In this document: in pieces, positions 1 through 12,200 of the stretch
Layout: each line of letters begins with the position of its first letter
How positions within the stretch are numbered: position 1 is the first letter of the stretch
Origin: Brassica napus
Taxonomy: Eukaryota; Streptophyta; Magnoliopsida; Brassicales; Brassicaceae
DNA: 64,000 nucleotides
Assembly: GCF_020379485.1 (NCBI RefSeq)
Contig: NC_063447.1
Span: 56,843,452 to 56,907,451, forward strand
Reading direction: 5' to 3'
The notes under the pieces: model-generated
Database searches by the model: none
Told to the model about the DNA's origin: nothing
The model's input: the letters and a program-made list of their open reading frames with translations, nothing else
Made by a program: the position numbers and the translations under genes

Positions 1-264
1 GAATTTATGGGATGGTTGAATTAGTTATTGTATCGTGTTAACACCGAAGCTAGTGGGTAAAAGTATTAACAAAGTGCAACTTCTAATAATGCGATTCTTT
101 TTAGAAAAGTGTTAATTGGGAAAAATGGAAATTGATGAACATGTTTATCCTAGTTGTAAAGTAACTCAAGTATAATTAACTATTTTGGTAGAAGGGACTT
201 TCGAAAATGACTTGTTCCTAACTTCTCTTTACAGATTGATTTTCTTTCTTTTTGCTTTTTGTAG

Positions 265-348
265 TGTGCCATATTTGTTTACGCACTTGGCTCTTATGTC
301 CTCTTCCTCCTCATTGGTGCCCTTGTGCTCATCCGAAAGAATATCTGA
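265..348 (+). CDS. Terminal exon of an unidentified membrane protein gene (partial)
   Basis: A pyrimidine-rich tract ending in GTAG at 261-264 is a good intron acceptor. It is followed by an open frame (GCC at 268-270) of about 27 codons ending in TGA at 346-348. The peptide is almost one hydrophobic helix (residues such as IFVYALGSYVLFLLIGALVL) followed by a short basic tail RKNI. This fits the C-terminal transmembrane helix of a protein whose other exons lie left of the window. I do not recognise the family. An AT-rich intron fills 1-264. Confidence 0.5.
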   Translation, partial: CAIFVYALGSYVLFLLIGALVLIRKNI

Positions 349-2965
349 TTAAGATAATCATACGTGTCGTGGAGTGAGAAAGTCTTTCCTTTTTTAACAT
401 ATGCTCATTAGAATTAAGCATTGGTTACAAGGAAATAAAGCATTCGAGGTAATTATATCATATTTGCGAATTGGGGCATTACATGAATTGGTGACTTCAA
501 TGAATTTGTATCAGTTTGTAGAAGCTTAAATCGTAAGATCATATACGGTGATAAATCACTGAGTCTTCTAAAACTGTGACGAGTATTTTAAAATCACCTA
601 CAATTTATAATATTATAATAATTTATAATTTATTTTTATTTTATAACGTATTGTAGTTAATATACTGTATTATATAATCTTATGAAAATAAATAATACAA
701 ATTTTTAAACCCTTTGAAAATAATAATAATATAAATTTTATTATTTATAATAATAAAATTTTAATACACCACCTATTTAGTGTCTAACTTTTTTTTGTAA
801 GTAAACGTTTTTTGAATGCTGACAAAAAATAAACCGTTTTTTGAATGTCCATTAGCTTGTGCAATCTCACCTAATATATACCATGTTGTTGAATTTTGTT
901 AGGGTTGAAACAAATTTCTCGAAATTAATTAATAAATAAAGAACTAACTAGATTGGTGGATTTGTCTCCACGGAATTGAAAAATCTCAAATTCAAATTTT
1001 TTTTTGTTCGATGAATATGCAGCTATATTCATGTTGTAACTTGTAACAGTGACCGTTCGGAACGTCTTACCAACAGAACAACAAAAGCACAGCATCTATA
1101 AAACTAGTCGTTTTTTTTCTCAAAAAGATATGTATTTTGTTGGTGTTGGATATGATTGACTAATTTATATGACTAAAGCTTATTTCCACAAGCTTAGTAA
1201 AATGTGGAATTTCGAAAAAACTATATCAGCTATACTCAACATCTATAAAATTAGTAATTTGTTTTTGTTTTTGTTTTTGAGAAAGTAGGAATTTGTAATC
1301 TTAAAACGAGCATTTATCGATATTAGTATATATAACATGCATATTATTTTACGAGATTTTATGCTATTCAAAAGAGATACCAAAATTAATAATATAGATA
1401 TAAACAAAATATGTTTGAAAGAAATATACTTCCTAATACAATAGAGGTAAAAGAAAATGTAACTTTAGATATACGACTGATGATGTCAACGTACTTGTTT
1501 GTTAAGATAACCTTGTACATCGAACACATATGACGTGCGTTGATAACACTTGTACTCACGGCCGGTTATGTCTTTGATCGAGATAATTAATACAAATGTT
1601 ATACTTTATTCAGGTCATGATTATTTCACGAAATTACTTGATAATATTAGAGTCAATTGGTCGTCTTGTATACTACTGGGTAAAAAGTGTACTGATTTCT
1701 GTATCACTATAAAAAGGAGATTTGCTATGGACTACCTCACATCAGATTAAACACACTGAACATCTCACTAAACAAAATTGACTAAAATTAATTGTGTTCT
1801 TTCGGCGACGATTAAAATATATTCCATACTTTCAATATTCCAAAACGCAAGGAACTGTTCATAAAATGCAGCAATAATTCAGCAGCGGCCATGCTTTTTT
1901 TTTTGCTTTATACATTACATATACGAGTATGTGTACATCTACTGATCCAAGTGCATAGAATAATAGCAGTGCGGTAGATTGTGATCAAGAAAGTGGAGAA
2001 ACTATTATGACAACAGATTCCATTAGCACAATGATTTATATACAAAGTGGAACCCTTTCTTTATATTTCAAATTTTTATATTACCACTTTCTTCTTAATG
2101 TGCAACTTTGAATGGACACAAACTCTGTTTACTTAATTTATTTACTTTGGTGGAAAGCTCTTTACTTTACCCACCACTTGCTCTTTGTGGACCGTCGATG
2201 TTGCTTCACTAATCACTACCATAACCATTCAAAAATGTTCGATTATATATCTTTTAGCTTTTGTTTCTCGCCATGACTTAAAATTTTTGTAACTATGGTT
2301 CTGCACTTTTTCTAATTCTATTTCTAAACATGAAATCTCGGTGTCTAATTCTATTTCTAAACATGAAATCTCGGTGTTATTACTCTAATACTTCACATAA
2401 ATACTCAAACCTAATAATGTGGTTTCGTCTACGTATATCAGATGAATTATGTATTTTACCATTGAGCTACGGCTAATTGTTTTTTTACTGTATGAGATTA
2501 TGAATGAGAAACTCAACATGTGCAATATGTATGTTTTCCATATTGCTCATACATGTTGTACTGTGTAATAATAAGAAAGTTTATATAAATAATTCAAATT
2601 GCGTATTGTAGTTAGTCATCCAATAGATGATTTTGATTACAAAACCTTGTTATATTCCTTATACATGCTCGATTGCTAATGTGAATAATTAAAGAACAAT
2701 GAGTTACATAATCGTAGATATGCATCATAAGAAATTTTCTTTATAACATGATGTCCAATTACAATGTGTTCGTATGTAGTGCAGTTACCTTAAAAGACTG
2801 ACTTTGAACTCTTTGAAATAAATTAACCAACCAATTGTTCTTAAGCTGCCTCTGGTGATCTTGTAGGCAAATTAGCTTTTCTCTGTCCTTGCACTTAACT
2901 GTTTGTCTCTTCCTCGCCTTTTAGGTTGTGTTATGCTCACGACTTGACTCACATTGTTCAACTTT
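349..2965. other. AT-rich intergenic region
   Basis: I see no convincing gene on either strand. The short open frames here start at non-ATG codons and have no family resemblance. The first few hundred bases hold the 3' flank of the exon at 265-348. The last part is the downstream flank of the DUF616 gene, which ends at 2966 on the minus strand. Confidence 0.5.
2311..2376. repeat. Perfect 33-bp tandem duplication
   Basis: Bases 2311-2343 and 2344-2376 are identical, each beginning TCTAATTCTATTTCTAAACA. This is a recent two-copy tandem duplication in non-coding DNA. Confidence 0.9.
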
Positions 2966-5900
2966 CTAGGCAAATCGCTGCTGACCAATGCCGGTGGAGG
3001 GAGTATGGCCATTGGATTTGGTTTCTTTTGGTTTCTTCTTCAGTTTCTCTTGATCCGCTAGATGATATCTCTGCATTGTTCACGGTCAAGTCTATTAAAA
3101 ATACACTGATTCTAAAACCTAATTGAGTTCACTTGTACATCATAGGACTTACTTTATAATTTATATATATTTTGCTTCTTTATTATTTTGTATTTCTGTA
3201 TATTTTGTAAGAATTTAAAATGGGCCTTTAATCCTGTAAAATATCTAGGGTTTAAGCAATGACCCACTTTTGTCTTTTGTCCTAAAAAATATCTTGGGTT
3301 TAAGCAATGACCCACTTTTGTCCTAAGCACCACCATTTCTGCTACTTAAAATATGATTTTGAGTGATCATGTTGCTTGTACGCATACCTCATGGGGTCTT
3401 TAATTACCAATTTTGAGACTTTCACTAGATACTGACAAGTACAACATTTAAGTGATTCTGGTCTTTTTGTAAAATGAAAATCAATGGCAAGAAGAAGAAT
3501 CACCTGAACCACAAAGTTGCGTCTTTGGCAGTCTAGAAACATACTCACATTCCATTTTGTTCTCGCAGCAATCTTGTCTCTTACTGTTGAGAAACTGATT
3601 TGATCTCTAGAAGTGAAGCGATCAACTTCATTGAACCAAAGACAAGTAAAGAGATTGCTAATTGGAACATGCTCTCTTAAAATGACACATCCTTCTGGTA
3701 CATCTACAGATCTCCACCACTACAAGTCATTGAAATGTTTTGATTCTTATATTATAATGTTAAGAAAGCATAATTAACATATACCGCTTGTTACTGGGAG
3801 CTTGGCTGTAGAATAAGGTGTTAGACCTTCTTTCTTGTAGAAATCCACTTGAAAATCTATTGAAGCATTGGCATATTTACCCGCAGCTTTATTTGCTTCT
3901 GCTTCCACAAATACATCAAACCGTTTGTAATGTCTAGAGATTGCAAATGTTACATTCTCCCTCCACAAGAACCTAAAAAAGTTGGTGAGTGTTAGATTAT
4001 GGCGTGGCAGAAACAGTCACAGAGACTAATGAGTTCAGAACCTCTCTAGAATTTGATGTGGATCGACCACAAGGTCCAGTTTCCCATCCATCCATAAAGA
4101 ATACCGAGAATTCGGAAACAGCCTATGGACAAGAAGCTTTGGTACCTGAAACAAGAAAGGTCATAAAGATTCATATTCAGAAAATAGATAACTTATATTA
4201 TAAGTTACCTTTCCATTGCGTCTTCCATCTGTATAAGGAAGGTTGTGAACAACAACAATTCTCCATAACCCTACTTTCTTGGTGGTTCTATTAAACCTTT
4301 TATCTCTCTTCAAGCTTGATTCGGTCTTCTCATCAATAAACATGAAGAAGCAAACCGTTTGCTCGGAGTATTTACTAATATTGCTAGGGCTTTTCACATC
4401 GTCAAAAGCATCTGAAAAAGAGTAGAAGAACTTCTTCATCAGATACCGTGAGACACAAGAAAAGGGACTAAAATGACTGGAGGAGCATCAAAGAATGACC
4501 AAATACTGTTGAAGCAACAACTATCCCTCGACACCGCTTCATTTCAAGAAGATCTTTCTCGTTGATATCAAATCCTGTTCCCCTTCCAGGTTGACGTCCT
4601 TTGACAAATCTTAGTTAAAAAGGATTGTTAAATTAGTCCACATAGAAAACGTGACAAGCGCTCAAGAGAATATTTTTTTGTCAAAAGGACAAGAACTCAA
4701 GAGATACACATACCCACAATGCACGCTCATTGTTCCTTTGATGTTAAAATATCTTCTCCTTTGTTTCAAAGTCGGATAACCGCCAAAATCTGACCCTCCA
4801 AACTCTGTTTTCCGGTTAAGTGGCTTCTCATGTATATATGTTAGATTCTTAAGAATAGGGGAAAACGACGGTGAGCTTGGCATTAAGGCGATTGCTTCTT
4901 CTAGTGGAAGATAACAAACCGGGCATGCTGGAAAAGGCAAAACCAGCAAGAACAGTTTTGCTTACACAAGAAACAGAATAGCTCAAAGCTTTGTGTACAT
5001 AAGAATCAAGAGAGAGAGAGAGAGAGATCTTACGGCGTGGTCCGGTTCTCTTCTTGTCAGCTGGTGGAGGAGGTAACTTGAATCTGTTACAGGGATGATC
5101 TGGAGGAAGTGTATAGCCACGAAAATATGGAGGAGGACGAGGCCGAAACGCTTTTGACGCTTTTCCCACGTAAGATAAATTGTTATGGATATTGCTTAAT
5201 GGCTCTTTATTTGTACTGTCACTGTGAGGAGCTTCAACTTTCTGACCTTCTTCACCTGGTTACAACCAAAACATAGAGCATAAATGCAGTTGCCAAGAAC
5301 AGGAATCATAAACTAAAACCTACCCGCATTTTGAATACCATAGAGGCTTTTGTAATAATTTTCATTTGGCTATTTTTTTGTTTGATGCATCGGTCTGTTT
5401 ACCACATAGTCGGTTCTCGGATATAAACCATTTACTAAAACCTTTAATAATTTTTTTTAAATCTTTTAGGAACTTTATGGTTTATATATACTAATTCTTT
5501 AAGTTTTGAGATTCACAACCAATGTTTCATCTGGTTATGTTCGATCGGCTCTAGTGTACGATTTGTTTTGTAGAAACAGGAACGAAAAAGAATCCATCTA
5601 CATTTTTGTAATTTTAGTGCTTTAGGTTTATTTTCTCTACTAGAAAAGTCTTAAGAAAAGGCTTAATATGAAGAAGAAGAAGAGAAAAGAGGTTGTCCAA
5701 GTAGTGAGCTAAAACTGAAACATAAGCTATAAGAAAACTCAAAAATCACCATAACTACACAACAATCGAAGAAAAGTAATTTACCATGCCAGACGTAAAG
5801 GACGCGAATGAAGACAAGAATTGAGATAATGAAGAGGATCTTCTTACGACGTCCTACGAATTTAAAGATCCAACGTACAACATCTTCCTTCTCCTTGTAC

Positions 5901-5968
5901 ATCTTAGATGGCTTCGTACGCGTTGTTGTAGCCGTGTGGGTAGGCAAACCGACGCCTTTATACCCCAT
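2966..5968 (-). CDS. DUF616 (TOD1/MUCI70-like) Golgi glycosyltransferase-family protein, 9 exons
   Basis: I reconstruct exons 5785-5968, 5034-5255, 4714-4927, 4500-4609, 4209-4411, 4042-4145, 3785-3972, 3504-3703 and 2966-3070. All introns are GT-AG, the total is 1530 nt, and the product is 509 aa with no internal stop. Residues 43-60 form one transmembrane helix after a basic N-terminus, as in type II Golgi proteins. A Pro-rich stem follows, then the DUF616 region from about residue 137 (CPVCYLPLEEAIALMPSSPS, later TGFDINEKDLLEMKRCRGIV, PSNISKY, VCFFMFID, LWRIVVVHNLPYTDGRRNGK, RYSLWMDGK, AISRHYKRFDVFVEAEANKA). Arabidopsis members include TOD1 and the probable hexosyltransferase MUCI70, linked to the secretory pathway and cell-wall or mucilage polymers. 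The last exon supplies only 34 variable residues and its acceptor is the least certain part of the model. The gene looks intact. Confidence 0.9.
3237..3322. repeat. Imperfect tandem duplication in the last DUF616 intron
   Basis: Two copies of about 37 bp, each beginning AAAATATCT(A/T)GGGTTTAAGC and ending near TTTTGTC, lie 49 bp apart inside intron 8 (3071-3503) of the minus-strand DUF616 gene. They differ by one base in the part I compared. Confidence 0.8.
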
Positions 5969-8524
5969 CTTTATTAATTAACAGTGTCAAGTTCTAGGAT
6001 TTGGGATTGGCAGATATCATCTTTTATTTCTCAAGAATTTCGAAATCAAGGGACTCTTTTTACCATGAAAGTTAGAACACGGTATTTAAGTACCGATTAG
6101 TTGTCTGTTTCTACACTTAACTAACGATTTAATGAGAAAGTAAATTTACTTAAGAGTTAGAGGAGACTCTGGCTATGACCACACGTGGCAATTCATGTCT
6201 GCTGTGAGCCTGTGACGTGTAAATTTCAACAATATGAACCAATACTATACGCTTACACATCCAAATAATTCAAAAAGGTTTTCGTATCAAACATCTTTAA
6301 ATTGCTTCAGTTACTTAAATCTTGCTTAGTTCATGGAGTTTTTTACATTGTCTTTGTCTCCCTCTTGCGTAAAGTGGGATTGAAAGTGAAAACCATAATT
6401 ACAAAAAAATATCCATAATTTTTTTTTTTTTGAACACAAAAAAATATCCATAACTAAAGCTCGGTATTAATTACTCTTTTTTTTTATCAAATGCTACATA
6501 TACATACATCACAATCTAAGTTTCAAAATAGATTTTGACGCACTTTAGGTTTCGTGCTTCTTTTGTGTTGCAATTACTTACGAATAATCTTCGGTAAGCT
6601 TTTATCATTTAGCACCACCATGGTATTGTAAATCACATCAAAATCAAATTATAATTATTTTGTTTCCTTTATTCACTTGGTTGTTATATTTACGTTCTTT
6701 TGTGCCACATTCGTATTTTGGCTACATTACATATATGTCCCGATCAACACTCAGCGATTGTAAATAATCAGAGTAGAATGTAGAAGTACTCTATAGAGAA
6801 AAATATCATATGCAAATGCAATACATATAATAGCCAGAGTTTTAAAATTCGTATTAAAAGGTAACAAATCAAATGTATAGAAACGGGCAATCAATATCGA
6901 TGAAACATCTTTACTAAACAAAAACTATACTATGTATAATCACTCTTGTCTTTGTCTATCTCACGTCCATTGATTCTAACCATTTACACAAACAGGCACC
7001 CACAAATTATGTGGCAGAAACCTTGTCTTCTCTATGTCTGTTTGTTTCTTTTTTCTTCACATCGATCCACTACAACTACCATTTCGTATTTTCACATGTT
7101 CATCTAAAATTGGCAAAATAATTATTTAGGGAGACAACTATTAGAAATATTACCAAATATTTGTATAAAGGTTTGCTCCCATGAAATTACTTCGGCTTGG
7201 TATCCAGACTTGGATTAGTATAGTACAATATATATGACTTCAATACACTACAATAAGTCATAAGAATAATATGCCACTAAAAATAATAGCAGAAACCCTT
7301 TTAATCTAATGGTTTTATTAAAATTTCATTAATGCTTTTATAAAAGGAAGTTTGGATTACAAATCTCACAAAAGATGAATTATGCAAATTAAAAGAGTAA
7401 AAACTAACATGAGATTTTAGCATGTTGAATATCATAGAATGACTGACATAGTCATACGTGGATCTTTATAAGACATGTAAAACATTGTCGGTGGTAAAAC
7501 CATCTTTGTAATATAGTTTATAATATCATAATTAACTAGTGTTTAAAAAAAATTAGTTTAACTGACTTTGAAATTTCAAATATGAAGCATTTTAATGTTG
7601 TTCTTTTCTTATTATTAACGTGGAAATATTATGGGCCTGTGAAAGGGCTTAATTTAATCTTCCAATGGGAGAATACCCTATTTCTAGATATTCAAATGAG
7701 GTTTAAAGTATGGTCTCATATCCAAATGGTCACACATATTCAATATCGTGAGGCTGCTTCGAATCCGGATTACTTAGCTTCCAAAAATCTGCCTACCATT
7801 ACAACATCCTGGTGTGGTTAACCTCGTTCTGTTGCAACATATCTAAGAGATATCACTATCTTATGAATCCTCTCTACCAATTTTGGTTTTTCATTATGTC
7901 TCCGGCAATGTAAACCGTTATTATAGTCAAAAAAAAGAAAAGAAAATGTAAACCGCTAGGCAGACAAGCTTGCAATATTAGCTAGACAACCATGAACTCT
8001 CTATTTGTCTTATGTTTATCTTGGAATGTTTAGTTTGTTTGATCAAACTTAGTTAATTAAAATTTCGCAAAACTTAGGTTGTGTCATTGTATAATGTATA
8101 GTATGATGTATATATGTATATATATGTATGTATCTGTATGTGTATTCACTTGCTATATCAAATATGTATATATGTAAGTACACATAATTTTATTGTAGAA
8201 CACGTTTAAGAAGTAAAAAAGGATTTGGCAGAGTTCATATATGTAAAGGGATTAAGGGAATATAGCCGAAGAGAGATTAACATAAACCAAGAAGTGGATA
8301 CAACATTAGTTATACCTTAATGATCTTGCCACATTAACAAAAACATTCATCACTTGACACAGAAGAAACAGAAAACTGAAACCAATAAGATCAGTCAAAT
8401 AGAAGCACGAGCAACAAGGTAGCTGAAAAAAACTTCATCTTGGTACAGCTAGAATTGGACGATCACTACATTGATGTCTGCCTTCTATACTTGATCAAAA
8501 GCAGTTGATATTATTCTTCTAATT
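5969..8524. other. Intergenic region, probable DUF616 promoter side and unexplained DNA
   Basis: The first several hundred bases lie upstream of the minus-strand DUF616 start and should hold its promoter and 5' UTR. The rest is AT-rich with (TA)n-type stretches around 8100-8180. A 79-codon open frame at 7582-7821 shows no domain, and I do not call it a gene. Confidence 0.4.
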
Positions 8525-8686
8525 TCAGCTTCTTTGTGGGGTTTCCTTTATTCGTTTCTTCTTTTTGGACACTTTCCAAATTAAGTTGATTCCCCCTACA
8601 TGAGAAGATGCATCTGCCTCTTGTGCAAAATCATATTAGTGTAAATGTATAATAACCATTGTCCGCGCCAGGATCAGGGTCCGAGC
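8525..8686 (-). pseudogene. Possible 3' exons of a degraded or truncated gene
   Basis: On the minus strand, an exon-like piece after an acceptor (TTTACAG; 8658-8686) encodes SDPDPGADN. Further on is a piece encoding ADASSHVG and GINLIWKVSKKKKRIKETPQ, ending in TGA at 8525-8527. The composition is protein-like and the tail is basic, but I do not recognise the family and no upstream exons are visible. A Helitron end lies 33 bp further upstream (8719), so the rest of a gene may have been displaced or lost. In Arabidopsis an SMG7-like gene lies between the DUF616 and RALF4 genes, from memory; I could not show that this is it. Confidence 0.25.
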
Positions 8687-8718
8687 TGTAAATCTATCCG
8701 CTTGAAATTAAAGGAAAA

Positions 8719-8760
8719 CTAGGTGGTTGCCCGCGAATTCGCGGATATAAATATTGTATG
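8719..8760 (-). mobile_element. Helitron 3' terminus (minus strand)
   Basis: Read on the minus strand, the perfect palindrome CCGCGAATTCGCGG is followed by eight bases and then CTAG next to a host T. This is the Helitron 3' end signature: a terminal hairpin, a short spacer, CTRR, and insertion between A and T. The element should extend to higher coordinates. I could not fix its 5' TC end, which lies somewhere between about 9 and 11 kb. Confidence 0.6.
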
Positions 8761-9149
8761 AATATATATATATTATGTATGCAATGTCATAAATTTTGAA
8801 TAATAATTAGAAGAACTAACACAATAATTTTTACCTTCAGGTATTTTGAAAATCAGTCGTAAAATTTCCATATATTTGATAAAAATATCAGATGAATATT
8901 TAATAATAACAAATGCTTGTAGAATTATATATGTAATTATCACATTAACTTCTCCAACACATATTATGCATCTTCTTTAGGCTCTTCATGTTTTTCTCGT
9001 CATCATTTCATTTTTTTATTAAATTTTTGCTAATATTTTCCTAATGTTTTACATATTTTTGCCAAATATTTATTTATCTCTCTAAATAATAATACAAAAC
9101 ATACAATCAATGAACCAAAAATCTATTTTTCATGAATAATTATAAAAAA

Positions 9150-10421
9150 TAATTGATTATACATGACATTTTACTATATTTATCAGTGAAATATAGTAAA
9201 ATAAATATTGCATAATTTAGATATTATACTTGTTTGACCAAAATTTGAGATAGTATGCTAATAATTTTTATATGTGAATATATTTACTTGTCGACAAAAA
9301 AAGTAAACATATTTAGCTGATTACTTATTTTATTTTACCAAATTCAAAATGGTCTCAGGCCTGTCCAGACATGCTTATATATGCTACGCATATGATATTT
9401 ATTACATAAAATACTGTTCAAAATAGTCACTTAAAGGTTGTATAAATTTGATATTTAAGAAATTTTCAAGCATAAAATGTTTTTTAAGATTTATTGATGT
9501 TTAAAGAGAAAAAAATAATTTATTGGCAAAGTTTTGTTTAATGCTCCTTTGAATGGTTAAAAGGTTTTGCATCTGACCTATTTATCAAAACGTGAGCGGT
9601 ATGTGGGTTGAGAGTCTCCCTTATCTTCCATTCTTCTTTAGTTGTGTCGAGTTTAATCTAGAATTTCTTGTTTTGTTTCTTCAATCTAAGCAGAGAATCT
9701 ACTTGTAATTAAGTTTGATTTTTCTGACAATCATACCTCTTCATTTCACTTTTATTAGTCTGCTTATTGACCTTCGTTTTTAGTCGAGAGCTTTGGTCAG
9801 AGGAAGAAAGTCATGGCCGTGTGAAGATGTGGTAACATCGGTTCTTCTGCAAAACAAAACAAAAAAGATTCAAAACTGCACAACATCAAATAATTAAATG
9901 CTGAGACATAACTTTAATGCTAAATCATTTGCTAAATAACCGTAATACGAACTCGTATGCACCACCTACCAATGTATACTGGTGAATTTCTGTAAGCCAT
10001 CTGTAAAGTTTGCTTTATCTTTTGCAGAATTATTTTGTACACAATTTTGATCGTTTTCCTAACTTCAAAAACCATTAGAATGAAGGATAGTCTTTATCAA
10101 GAGAAGAAAAAAGAAAAGAAGATATGATGTCGTCGCTTCCAAATCAAAAGAATAGGAGAGATGAAAACATCTCTGTTACTTCGTGGAAGAAGTAAACAAC
10201 TTGAAGTAATTTTATAAGTAATTTTTTGTGGAAGTTATTCATTTAAAATTGATGTAATGGAGGAGCTGGTGGTGATATGGCTACCCCTGTACGTAACGGT
10301 TGAGGCTGGTAGAATAAGTTTGCTTTTTCTTTTCTGAAGTGAGAAATATAGTGTTTGTTTCAATTGTTTTTTTCTTTTCAGTATTTTATAAATATAGTAA
10401 AATGTCATGTATAATCAATTA
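9150..10421. repeat. 34-bp perfect inverted repeat, arms 1.2 kb apart
   Basis: Bases 9150-9183 and 10388-10421 are perfect reverse complements; the left arm starts TAATTGATTATACATGACAT. Either they are arms of one fold-back element or two opposite insertions of one AT-rich repeat. The DNA between has no convincing gene. A GC-richer stretch with several GCCTAG/CTAGGC-like words follows at about 10459-10505. Confidence 0.6.
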
Positions 10422-11288
10422 CATTCTATTTTTCATTTTAATCTCCGATTTTTTGATAACTCGCTAGGCCCGAGACTGCCGCCCGACTAGCGCCTAGCGT
10501 AGTTCGGAACAGGGCATTTAGCTATGGGTAAAGTCTGGTCGATCGTATCCAAAACTAAAAAAAATCATCACTGGTTTAACAACTTGTAAAAAACTTGTCA
10601 CAGCATATACGTCGTACTACCTTTAGCAAACTTGTGAATTTACATTTTCACAAATACCTGTAGCTTTTGAAGACTCTTACATTAAAATATAATTGTTTTG
10701 TAACGAAAAACTCTAGTTGAGTTCTTGATCCGGTTGGTTTAGAATGGCTACTGCAGAAATACATAATCACGCTTGTGATATTGACATTTGTTTGTAGTTT
10801 AAATATTTGGAGTTTGTATTCTTTTTAACAACTATTGTATTTGAACATCTGTTTGATGGTGGGTTTCTTTGTCACTAATATAGACTATCCCGAGTTTGAA
10901 CTCGTTGATAACGCAGAGAAAGTATTCGTACTATGTAATGGACTACGTACATGTACTGATCCACCTATTTGTAGGTACGAACATACATGTGCAAAAAAGA
11001 CATAGATGCATGCAGCATGCTGGAAGTATCTCCTCAATTAACTCTCGGGCTTCCAACCTAATTCGAGCATTTTAATTAATTAATCTCTCCCTACAAGAGG
11101 AGTGCCACATATAAAAATTAATAAAGTTAAACTAAGAATCAATCAACAGAAATAATTAACAACCACAAAAATAAAAACCATAACATAGCACTATCTGCTT
11201 CCCCTTTTTCATCGTCATAACAAACATCCCTCATGACATCTTTTCCAATACCACTTCTATTTTCTCTCTCCTTTCACAAGGAAGGGCG
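10422..11288. other. Intergenic DNA upstream of the RALF gene
   Basis: No gene is visible. The part from about 11000 is pyrimidine-rich and probably belongs to the RALF promoter. Confidence 0.4.
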
Positions 11289-11296
11289 TATATAAG
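11289..11296 (+). promoter_or_regulatory. TATA box of the RALF gene
   Basis: TATATAAG lies 55 bp upstream of the RALF ATG. This leaves room for a start site and a short A/C-rich 5' leader, a normal layout for a small plant peptide gene. Confidence 0.6.
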
Positions 11297-11343
11297 AATT
11301 CTATTAACCATCTAATCATCAAACAACACACAAAGAAAACCAA

Positions 11344-11673
11344 ATGGATATCAAGTTCTTGTTGATCCTTGTCCTCTTGACCCTAGCCGTAGTCGCCGAA
11401 TCTGCCAATGCCACATGTCTTTTGACCAAATCTTGTGCCAATGGCCAAGGTTGCATTGGAGACGATGATGTGCTCGAGTCCTTGATGGATTCTGAGACCA
11501 ACCGGCGGCAACTAGCCGCAAGGCGCAGGTACATTAGTTACGAAGCAATTAAGAAGAACAAATTGTGCAACCATCGTGGCCAGTCTTACTACGATTGCGA
11601 GAAGAGGAAAAGGGTTAATCCGTACTGGCGTGGCTGCAGCGCCATCACACATTGCTATAGGTACGCTTCTTAA
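11344..11673 (+). CDS. RALF19: RALF-type secreted peptide precursor (RALF4/RALF19-like)
   Basis: This is an intact single-exon frame of 109 aa. Residues 1 to about 23 are a signal peptide. RRQL at 54-57 is the subtilase (S1P-type) processing site, giving a mature peptide from Ala58. YISY at 63-66 matches the N-terminal receptor-binding motif, and four cysteines (75, 85, 98, 104) form the two RALF disulfides. RALF peptides are apoplastic ligands of CrRLK1L receptor kinases and LLG co-receptors; RALF4 and RALF19 control pollen-tube integrity in Arabidopsis. The propeptide (QGCIG, ESLMDSETNRRQL, then AARR and YISY) is closest, from memory, to RALF19 and RALF4. Odd points are NPYWRGC where family members usually have NPYRRGC, and an additional Cys25. 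The symbol rests on resemblance plus the neighbouring VQ and AGP genes; an extra RALF4/19 paralogue is possible. Confidence 0.9.
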   Translation: MDIKFLLILVLLTLAVVAESANATCLLTKSCANGQGCIGDDDVLESLMDSETNRRQLAARRRYISYEAIKKNKLCNHRGQSYYDCEKRKRVNPYWRGCSAITHCYRYAS

Positions 11674-11934
11674 TTTGAAGAAATATATATATACCAACAA
11701 CATGATCAGAGAAGCGAGAGGGCAAATGATGCAAACAGAAAAAAAGAACACCAGTTTTTACTCTTGATATTCCTCCTTTTCTATTAGTTTTCTTTAATTT
11801 TCTTTTAATGCATACAACGTCTACTTCATATGTTGTTCTTTTATATTTATAGATAAATTAATTGTACGTCTTTCGTTTGTCTATAATTAAGTAATTAAAT
11901 GATGTTTCTATACCCTGCGGTTTATGAATCTGAT

Positions 11935-12067
11935 TCGAGCCAACTCATTAAAACCGCAAAGTCTGATTCAGAACAATCATGTGAAACAGGGATGCTGATT
12001 TGTTGGCAAAACAGGCTTTGAGCCTTGTAGCAGTTGACATGGTTCCATAACTCTTTTATGATTGAGC
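11935..12067 (+). pseudogene. Remnant of a LINE-type RNase H domain
   Basis: One frame reads ADLLAKQALSLVAVDMVP (about 11993-12050), preceded in a nearby frame by DSSQLIKTAKSDSEQ. The D/ADxLAKxAL pattern is typical of the C-terminal end of RNase H (RVT_3) domains in plant non-LTR retrotransposons and their domesticated relatives. The frame is shifted between the two parts and no reverse transcriptase is nearby, so this is a short dead fragment. Confidence 0.4.
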
Positions 12068-12200
12068 TAAGTTGAGTTCCAAAAAAAACACCTTGTGGTT
12101 TATGCTAAATTAAAACTTGTGTGTAGCATAAAGTACGAAGTGTGAAGTTTAAAAAAATTGGAATTGTAATTGATGATGACGTTTGCATTTTATCTTCAAA

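Noticed and set aside
1550..1750. 66-codon plus-strand frame
   Set aside because: It starts at TTG, has no domain and sits in AT-rich intergenic DNA.
2445..2475. tRNA-like A box on the minus strand (TAGCTCAATGGTAAA)
   Set aside because: No B box at the right distance and no foldable tRNA; too little to call.
3989..4294. 101-codon plus-strand frame
   Set aside because: It lies across the minus-strand DUF616 exons 5 and 6 and reads their complement; the minus strand has clear family motifs and splice sites.
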